DNA from: Pseudomonas sp. 21 | Lineage (GTDB): Bacteria; Pseudomonadota; Gammaproteobacteria; Pseudomonadales; Pseudomonadaceae | Assembly (NCBI RefSeq): GCF_000955805.1 | Contig: NZ_JYOA01000004.1 | Location: forward strand, 422,827-462,693 | DNA length: 39,867 bases | Direction: 5' to 3' | In this document: positions 35,135 to 39,867 of the stretch, in pieces | Position numbering within the stretch: the first letter of the stretch is position 1 | Layout of the letters: every line of letters begins with the position of its first letter | Notes under the pieces: generated by a model | What the model was told of the DNA's origin: nothing | Databases searched by the model: none | What the model saw: only the letters and a program-made list of their open reading frames with translations | Made by a program: the position numbers and the translations under genes

Positions 35135-36199
35135 TTACGAACCCGAGTCGTCCGGCGAAAAATCGAAGGTGTCAAAGACGAATACACCAGCCCGCTCGTT
35201 GGGCAACTCGCCTTCGACGCGGCCGTCAGGCTGCTGGACGACCGTCATGCCTTCGGGAATCGTCCTGCCGTCCGCATGCAGTGCCGCCTTGCCGTCCACG
35301 GGCGTGAACAGCCAGGCGCCCGGAGCGCGGTCGCGCAGGGTGCGGTTGACCGACTGCAGCTGCGTCCCGGCGGGATAGCTGATCTCGCCGAGGGTGAAAT
35401 CCCGCGCCAGGTTGGCGCTCTCGAAGCCGAACAGCTTGCGCTCGCGGTCCAGCAGCAGCGTGACGCCCGACAGCGGTAGCTGCGCCAGTTGCAGCGGCGC
35501 GTGGACGTCGATGCGCCAGACGTTCGGGTCACGCAGACCATCGCCGTAAGTCGTGGTGTAACGCAGCAGTTCGCTACCCGGCGGAATATCCAGGTCGGCA
35601 ACGCGATTGCCCGCCGCGACCTGGCAGCCCATCAGCAGGACTTCCGACTCCGCCCTCACCGCCAGGCGCAGAGGTGCCTGCGGGCTACAGTGCCAACCAT
35701 CGACCGTGGCCGGCGCGGCTATGCGCAACTCGTGGACCGGCAACTCCACCGAGCTACCGGCAGGCGCCTGCTCGTCCCAGGTGGAGCTGAAGCGCACGGC
35801 AAGCGCGGGAACCCCGTGAATCAGCGTCGGCGACGGGAACTCCACCTCTTCGGCCGCCTGCCAGTCGTGGGAGCCGGGCAACGACAAGCGCGTGCCGGCC
35901 GGCACCTCGAGGCCACGGATGTGCGCAGGCTCGGTGAGCGTCGGGTGACGGACTGCTGCTTCCTGCTGCATTTCCTCGCCAACCACATGCCAGACGTAAG
36001 CCATGTAGGCCTGTGGAAAACACAGTATCAGCAACACCACCAGCAGGCTCCAGGAGAGGACACGATGCCGCCCCCACCACTGCCGCGCGGAGCGGAACAG
36101 CGCCAGCACCAGCAACCCGATCAGCAGTGCCAGCACCGCGAGCGAGGAAACCCCGAGAACGACCAGCAAGGTCGTGGAAAACAGCGGTACCGGGATCAT
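35135..36199 (-). CDS. Unknown membrane-anchored protein with repeated P-x-G motifs
   Basis: I do not recognise this family. The 354-residue protein has two N-terminal membrane helices (about 8-35 and 47-68, with a basic loop between) and a large extracytoplasmic domain without Cys pairs typical of enzymes. That domain repeats a motif of the form P-(A/P/E)-G-(T/S/M)-x-L/V: VPAGTRLSL, IPPGSELLRY, YPAGTQLQSV and IPEGMTVVQQ, suggesting tandem beta units. It ends in an acidic tail. It is the last of three minus-strand genes after the flavodoxin and DUF985 cupin, with a 10-base gap, so probably co-transcribed. Confidence 0.78.
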   Translation of the reverse strand: MIPVPLFSTTLLVVLGVSSLAVLALLIGLLVLALFRSARQWWGRHRVLSWSLLVVLLILCFPQAYMAYVWHVVGEEMQQEAAVRHPTLTEPAHIRGLEVPAGTRLSLPGSHDWQAAEEVEFPSPTLIHGVPALAVRFSSTWDEQAPAGSSVELPVHELRIAAPATVDGWHCSPQAPLRLAVRAESEVLLMGCQVAAGNRVADLDIPPGSELLRYTTTYGDGLRDPNVWRIDVHAPLQLAQLPLSGVTLLLDRERKLFGFESANLARDFTLGEISYPAGTQLQSVNRTLRDRAPGAWLFTPVDGKAALHADGRTIPEGMTVVQQPDGRVEGELPNERAGVFVFDTFDFSPDDSGS

Positions 36200-36209
36200 C
36201 CTTGTCCCC

Positions 36210-36680
36210 TCAGATCAGATCAGTGAACCCTTCCATGAGGCGCGGCCACTCCTGCTGCGCCTGGATATCGTCGGCCAGCAACTGGAAACCGGCGAACTCG
36301 AAGGCCGGCGAAACCGTGCAGCCCACCAGCACGTAATCCCCCCGGCAACGCGCCGCCTGCCAGGCGTGGGCAGGCACGGCACGTTGCGGCAGACAGCCCT
36401 CGCCCACCGGGCCGAGCATCTCCCTGCGCACTTCTGCCTCCGGCCGCTCGGCAATCAGCAACTCCAACGCGCTGCCTTCGTGAAAATGCCAGAGCTCGTC
36501 GGCGTCCACGCGGTGCCAGCGGCTGACGGTGCCGGCAGGCAGGAGGAAGAGGATGGCCGACGATTGCGGCCGACCATCGGCACCCACCCGGCTCGATTCG
36601 AACACCCGCCGGTAGAAGCCGCCCTCGGGGTGCGGGGCGAGCTGCAAAGTATCGATCAGGAAGCGGGCGCGCGGATGCAT
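36210..36680 (-). CDS. Cupin superfamily protein, DUF985 type
   Basis: This 156-residue protein is a DUF985 (Cupin_5) member: LIDTLQLAPHPEGGFYRRVF at the N-terminus, then SSAILFLLPAGTVSRWHRVD with ADELWHFHEGSALELLI carrying the HxH-type metal site. YVLVGCTVSPAFEFAGFQLL is the conserved end. Such proteins are epimerase-like cupins of unclear function. Its ATG overlaps the flavodoxin stop (36680, ATGA), so it is coupled to it. The start at 36680 gives normal length. Confidence 0.88.
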   Translation of the reverse strand: MHPRARFLIDTLQLAPHPEGGFYRRVFESSRVGADGRPQSSAILFLLPAGTVSRWHRVDADELWHFHEGSALELLIAERPEAEVRREMLGPVGEGCLPQRAVPAHAWQAARCRGDYVLVGCTVSPAFEFAGFQLLADDIQAQQEWPRLMEGFTDLI

Positions 36681-37135
36681 CAGGCCTTCAGCGCGGCGAT
36701 GAATTCGGCCAGCCACGGCTCGGAGTCGGTCTCCTGGTCCACCGTCTCGCTACCGTCCAGGCGCAGCATCGGCACCACTTCCTGCACGCCCAGTTCGGCG
36801 TACAGTTCGCGCACCTGCTCACCGCCACCACAGTAGGTATCGCCGTAGCTGGAATCGCCCAGCGCCAGCACGGCGCCCGGGCGGCCACGCCAGTCAGCGG
36901 GCAGGCGGTCGCGGATGGCGTGGAACAGCGGCTGGAAGCTGTCGGGCAGGTCACCCATGCCGGTGGTGGCGGTCACCACCAGGAAGGCTTCCGGGGCGAA
37001 CTCGAGCATGGCGTCCAGGGTGGCACGCGGGTCGTACCAGGCCTCGAAGCCGGCAGCTTCGAGCAGACGCTTGGCATGGCGCGCGACTTCTTCGGCGGTG
37101 CCGTAGACCGAACCGGACACGATGGCGACTTTCAT
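36680..37135 (-). CDS. fldP: Flavodoxin (FldP-like)
   Basis: This 151-residue flavodoxin binds FMN: the phosphate loop is SGSVYGTAEEVARHAKRLLE near residues 8-27, followed by TATTGMGDLPDSF (the isoalloxazine-side loop) and LGDSSYGDTYCGGGEQVREL. It is a short-chain, MioC-like type. From memory it matches the P. aeruginosa FldP locus, described as an oxidative-stress-protective flavodoxin; the symbol is therefore by synteny and family. The start at 37135 follows GGGAGTG. It leads an operon with the DUF985 cupin and the unknown membrane protein and is divergent from folM. Confidence 0.85.
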   Translation of the reverse strand: MKVAIVSGSVYGTAEEVARHAKRLLEAAGFEAWYDPRATLDAMLEFAPEAFLVVTATTGMGDLPDSFQPLFHAIRDRLPADWRGRPGAVLALGDSSYGDTYCGGGEQVRELYAELGVQEVVPMLRLDGSETVDQETDSEPWLAEFIAALKA

Positions 37136-37204
37136 GTTCACTCCCACAAGGCAAGACAAGGCCGCCCATTATGCCCCATCCGTGCCGCACCTCGCCGGGG
37201 CTGG

Positions 37205-37210
37205 TATAGT
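37205..37210 (+). promoter_or_regulatory. Probable -10 box for the folM-folE-folX operon
   Basis: TATAGT occurs 71 bases before the folM start in an otherwise GC-rich stretch, preceded by TGG. It is a reasonable extended -10-like element. The matching -35 is weak, so the call is tentative. Confidence 0.4.
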
Positions 37211-37280
37211 TTTGCCCTACCCGGCCGCTCGGACATTGTCCGCCGCGGCGCTCCCTGAAGTGGATTTTCGCGAGGCGCGC

Positions 37281-38006
37281 ATGGGCCAGACCCCAGCCCC
37301 CATCCTGATCACCGGCGCCAGCCAGCGCATCGGCCTGCACTGCGCCAAGCGCCTGCTGCAGGACGGCCAGCCGGTCATCGCGACCTATCGCCAGGAAAAG
37401 CCCGGCATCGCCGAACTGCGGGAGCTGGGCGCCACCTGCCTGCACGCCGAACTGGGCGACGAAGCCGGCATCCTCGCCTTCATCGACGAGCTGAAATCCC
37501 GCACCGACCGGCTGCGCGCGATCATCCACAACGCCTCGGCGTGGATCGCCGAAACACCTGGCGGCGACGCCCAGGCCTTCGAAACGCTGTTCCGCGTGCA
37601 CATGCTCGCGCCCTACCTGATCAACCTGCGCTGCGAAGCACTGCTCGAACGTGACGCCGCCGAGCGCGGCGCCCCGGCGGACATCATCCACCTCTCCGAC
37701 GACGTCGCCCGCAAGGGCAGCGCCAACCGCATCGCCTATTGCGCCAGCAAGGCCGGCCTGGACAACCTCACCCTGTCCTTCGCCGCGAGCCTTGCGCCGC
37801 GCATCAAGGTCAACGGCATCGCGCCGGCACTGATCCTGTTCAACGAAGGCGACGACGACGCCTACCGCGCCCGCACCCTGGCCAAATCCGCCATGGGCAT
37901 CGAGCCCGGCCCGGACGTGATCTACCAGAGCGTGCGCTACCTGCTCGACAGCCCTTATGTGACCGGCACTACCCTCACCGTCAACGGCGGCCGGCACCTC
38001 AAATGA
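37281..38006 (+). CDS. folM: FolM, dihydromonapterin reductase
   Basis: This 241-residue SDR carries TGASQRIG at 11-18; the Arg in place of the usual Gly pattern is typical of NADPH-using pteridine reductases and Fol[10 protein letters not shown] supplies the Tyr/Lys pair and [10 protein letters not shown] follows. FolM reduces dihydromonapterin to tetrahydromonapterin, the cofactor of phenylalanine hydroxylase in pseudomonads, and also reduces dihydrofolate weakly. It precedes folE by 32 bases and folX follows, confirming the pathway. The start at 37281 ([12 protein letters not shown]) gives family length. Confidence 0.9.
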   Translation: MGQTPAPILITGASQRIGLHCAKRLLQDGQPVIATYRQEKPGIAELRELGATCLHAELGDEAGILAFIDELKSRTDRLRAIIHNASAWIAETPGGDAQAFETLFRVHMLAPYLINLRCEALLERDAAERGAPADIIHLSDDVARKGSANRIAYCASKAGLDNLTLSFAASLAPRIKVNGIAPALILFNEGDDDAYRARTLAKSAMGIEPGPDVIYQSVRYLLDSPYVTGTTLTVNGGRHLK

Positions 38007-38038
38007 CCCGCCCGGCGCGGACGCGAGGAACTCCCACC

Positions 38039-38599
38039 ATGATCGAAGACATGTCTCACCACTACCGTGAGATTCTCAAGGGGCTCGGCGAAGACCCGAC
38101 CCGCGAAGGCCTGCTGGACACTCCCAAGCGCGCGGCCAAGGCCATGCAGTACCTCTGCCACGGCTATGGGCAGACGCTGGACGAAATCGTCAACGGCGCG
38201 CTGTTCGCCTCGGACAATGACGAAATGGTCATCGTCAAGGACATCGAGCTCTACTCGCTGTGCGAACATCACCTGCTGCCCTTCATCGGCAAGGCCCATG
38301 TGGCGTACATTCCCACCGGCAAGGTGCTGGGCCTGTCGAAGGTCGCGCGCATCGTCGACATGTTCGCGCGCCGCCTGCAGATCCAGGAAAGCCTGACCCG
38401 GCAGATCGCCGAGGCAGTCCAGCAGGTCACCAACGCCGCCGGTGTGGCGGTGGTGATCGAGGCGCAGCACATGTGCATGATGATGCGCGGAGTGGAGAAG
38501 CAGAACTCGGTGATGAACACCTCGGTGATGCTCGGCGCCTTCCGCGCCTCCACCAATACCCGCCAGGAATTCCTGCAACTGATCGGACGGAGCAAGTGA
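38039..38599 (+). CDS. folE: GTP cyclohydrolase I, zinc-dependent
   Basis: This 186-residue enzyme converts GTP to 7,8-dihydroneopterin triphosphate, the first pterin step for folate and monapterin. The zinc ligands are Cys75 and His78 in [12 protein letters not shown] and Cys146 in [32 protein letters not shown] is also diagnostic. The start at 38039 follows GAGGAA. It lies between folM and folX, one base before the latter, so this copy is committed to the monapterin operon. Pseudomonads usually have further GTP cyclohydrolase genes elsewhere. Confidence 0.97.
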   Translation: MIEDMSHHYREILKGLGEDPTREGLLDTPKRAAKAMQYLCHGYGQTLDEIVNGALFASDNDEMVIVKDIELYSLCEHHLLPFIGKAHVAYIPTGKVLGLSKVARIVDMFARRLQIQESLTRQIAEAVQQVTNAAGVAVVIEAQHMCMMMRGVEKQNSVMNTSVMLGAFRASTNTRQEFLQLIGRSK

Positions 38600-38600
38600 A

Positions 38601-38972
38601 ATGACGCAACTGGAGCCGGGCATGGCGCGAATCCGGGTCAAGGATCTGCGCGTGCGCACCTACATCGGCATCAAGGAGGAGGAGATCCTCAACAAGCAGG
38701 ATGTGCTGATCAACCTCACCATCCTCTACCCCGCCGGCGATGCGGTGCAGGTCAACGACATCGAGCATGCGCTGAACTACCGCACCATCACCAAGGCGAT
38801 CATCGCCCACGTCGAGGAAAACCGCTTCGCCCTCCTCGAACGCCTGACCCAGGAGCTGCTCGACCTGGTCATGGCCAACCCGGCCGTGCACTACGCCGAG
38901 GTGGAGGTGGACAAGCCCCACGCGCTGCGCTTCGCCGAGTCGGTATCGATCGCCCTGGCGGCCCAGCGCTGA
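38601..38972 (+). CDS. folX: FolX, dihydroneopterin triphosphate 2'-epimerase
   Basis: This 123-residue protein belongs to the FolB/FolX tunnelling fold: [20 protein letters not shown], then the substrate region [20 protein letters not shown] and the Glu-containing [20 protein letters not shown]. Length and the folM-folE neighbourhood favour FolX (epimerase giving dihydromonapterin triphosphate) over FolB (aldolase). The ATG at 38601 lies one base after the folE stop, so translation is coupled. Confidence 0.92.
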   Translation: MTQLEPGMARIRVKDLRVRTYIGIKEEEILNKQDVLINLTILYPAGDAVQVNDIEHALNYRTITKAIIAHVEENRFALLERLTQELLDLVMANPAVHYAEVEVDKPHALRFAESVSIALAAQR

Positions 38973-39108
38973 GCCGCGAAATCGCCCTGCCGCCACCCTG
39001 CACGGCCGTGCCAGTCGGCCAATGGGCGTTGCTGGCAGATCGCCCGCCTCTTAGAATCTCGCCAGCCCCGCCATGCGCCTCCGATGCGCCCTTGTTGAGA
39101 GACCTGCC

Positions 39109-39420
39109 ATGACCGAGCCGATGAACCTGACCGACGAGCAGCGCACGGAACTTGAAGCCGCCGCGTTCCGCACCCTGGTGCAGCACCTGCGTACCCGCAA
39201 GGACGTGCAGAACATCGATCTGATGAATCTTGCCGGGTTCTGCCGCAACTGCCTGTCCAAGTGGTACAAGGCAGCGGCCGACGACATGGGCCTGGAAGTC
39301 AGCCCGGACCAGGCCCGCGAAGAGATCTACGGCATGCCTTACGCCGAATGGAAGGCCAAGTACCAGACGGAAGCGACCCCTGCCCAGCAGACGGCCTTCG
39401 ATAACGCGAAGAAACACTAA
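39109..39420 (+). CDS. DUF1244-family protein
   Basis: This 103-residue soluble protein contains AAAFRTLVQHLRTRKDVQNI and LAGFCRNCLSKWYKAAADDM with FCRNCL, a hallmark of DUF1244, whose CxxC pair may bind metal. Function is unknown; it is widespread in proteobacteria. The start at 39109 (MTEPMNLTDEQR) follows a GAGAGA sequence. It is 12 bases before the HopJ-family gene on the same strand, so the two are likely co-transcribed. TAGAAT at about 39052-39057 may be its -10 element. Confidence 0.9.
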   Translation: MTEPMNLTDEQRTELEAAAFRTLVQHLRTRKDVQNIDLMNLAGFCRNCLSKWYKAAADDMGLEVSPDQAREEIYGMPYAEWKAKYQTEATPAQQTAFDNAKKH

Positions 39421-39432
39421 GAGTTTGCCTTG

Positions 39433-39771
39433 ATGACCCTCACCGATTTTCGCGTGCGCCTGCGCAGCGAGCAGCACCTGTTCACCGACACCCTGGCGTA
39501 CATCGCCGAGCACTACAGCTACACCCCCAGCGCCTTCACCAACGGCAGTGTGGAAAACCCCGCCGGGCAGAACGAAGGCTCCTGCAAGACACTGGGTTTC
39601 GCGATTCTCGAAGGTCTGAGCCAGGAAGAGTCGCTGCTGGCGTTCGGCGAGCACTACCGCGCCGTGCGCGAGCACCCCGAAGGCACTGACCACGCCAACA
39701 TCCGTGCGTTGCAGACCACCGGCCTGGCCGGCGTCAACTTCGAGCGCCAGCCGCTGTCGCGCCGCGGCTGA
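39433..39771 (+). CDS. HopJ-type III effector family protein
   Basis: This 112-residue protein matches the HopJ family: LRSEQHLFTDTLAYIAEHYS, PSAFTNGSVENPAGQNEGSC and LGFAILEGLSQEESLLAFGE. Although named after a P. syringae effector candidate, the family is common in bacteria without the relevant secretion pathway, so a housekeeping role is more likely here. The ATG at 39433 is preceded by AAGAG; an in-frame TTG one codon earlier is less likely. It follows DUF1244 closely and ends 16 bases before a strong terminator. Confidence 0.92.
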   Translation: MTLTDFRVRLRSEQHLFTDTLAYIAEHYSYTPSAFTNGSVENPAGQNEGSCKTLGFAILEGLSQEESLLAFGEHYRAVREHPEGTDHANIRALQTTGLAGVNFERQPLSRRG

Positions 39772-39787
39772 AGCCACCCGGCTCGAT

Positions 39788-39817
39788 GAAAAAGCCCCGC
39801 TTCGGCGGGGCTTTTTC
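39788..39817. terminator. Strong bidirectional rho-independent terminator
   Basis: GAAAAAGCCCCGC and GCGGGGCTTTTTC form a perfect 13-base stem with a TTCG tetraloop; the A and T runs give a U tract on both strands. It starts 16 bases after the HopJ-family stop and terminates the DUF1244-HopJ transcript. Confidence 0.96.
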
Positions 39818-39853
39818 TTGGGCGCTCGCATCACTCGGCTGTGTGATGCCGAC

Positions 39854-39867
39854 CTGTAGGAGCGAGC
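39854..39867. repeat. Partial REP element at window end
   Basis: The last bases, CTGTAGGAGCGAGC, match the outer arm of the REP subtype seen at 27862-27943. The rest lies beyond the window. Confidence 0.7.

Noticed and set aside
39433-39771. HopJ-family gene as evidence of type III secretion or pathogenicity
   Set aside because: The family is widespread in non-pathogens, no secretion or hrp-type promoter genes are nearby, and the gene sits in a conserved housekeeping context.

Overview
The window is high-GC DNA with gene content, gene order and regulatory sites typical of a Pseudomonas chromosome close to the P. aeruginosa / P. nitroreducens / P. citronellolis group. From memory, much of 15-40 kb follows the order seen in P. 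aeruginosa (DUF3509 protein, yebG, leucine dehydrogenase, SirB1-like protein, LuxR, DUF1329, DUF1302, AraC, enoyl-CoA hydratase, SDR, hydrolase, aldolase, LrgA/B, LysR, fldP, folM, folE, folX). No tRNA, rRNA, transposase, integrase, phage or CRISPR feature was seen. This is mostly ordinary chromosome with a few accessory pieces.

Layout. 0-2 kb: an EamA exporter divergent from an AraC regulator, then a REP pair. 2-4.4 kb: a Fur-box-controlled operon DUF3649-PepSY-DUF3325, without its usual TonB receptor. 4.4-5 kb: an unrecognised gene. 5.2-7.7 kb: a MocR-type regulator divergent from a second EamA exporter. 7.8-10.1 kb: a SNF2-family ATPase. 10.4-15.3 kb: a minus-strand block reading HlyD adaptor, two ABC-2 permeases, two paralogous YceK-like lipoproteins and a 3-hydroxybutyrate-dehydrogenase-like SDR. 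No ABC ATPase gene is present there. 15.4-16.8 kb: PsiE-like protein, DUF3509 protein and SOS-controlled yebG with a near-consensus LexA box. 16.9-18.9 kb: leucine dehydrogenase and a SirB1-like protein. 18.9-25.9 kb: a MalT-like LuxR regulator, the envelope pair DUF1329/DUF1302, and a divergent SnoaL-AraC fusion regulator. 26-27.8 kb: a DAO-family oxidoreductase with a cupin. 28-32 kb: crotonase, MFE-2-like SDR, small membrane protein, alpha/beta hydrolase and class II aldolase. 32.3-33.1 kb: an orphan WbqC-family gene. 33.1-35.1 kb: LrgB/LrgA exporter pair with a divergent LysR. 35.1-37.1 kb: flavodoxin (FldP-like), DUF985 cupin and an unknown membrane protein. 37.3-39 kb: folM-folE-folX, which is the tetrahydromonapterin set. 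39.1-39.8 kb: DUF1244 and HopJ-family proteins, then a strong terminator.

How genes work together. FolE makes dihydroneopterin triphosphate, FolX epimerises it, and FolM reduces dihydromonapterin to the cofactor used by phenylalanine hydroxylase in pseudomonads. LrgA/LrgB form a murein-hydrolase-export or metabolite system probably governed by the divergent LysR. The DUF1302/DUF1329 pair is probably an outer-membrane/periplasmic hydrophobic-substrate module under one or both flanking regulators. REP/REPIN palindromes (TGTAGGAGCG type) punctuate gene ends across the window.

The most unusual items are: an ABC-2 exporter operon lacking an ATPase but carrying paired lipoproteins; a perfect 12-bp inverted repeat just upstream of its first gene; the SnoaL-AraC regulator beside the DUF1302/1329 module; the receptor-less Fur operon; a crotonase apparently missing one catalytic Glu; and an orphan WbqC gene. 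No convincingly new multi-gene defence or biosynthetic system was found. All functional assignments come from reading protein motifs by eye, without database searches.
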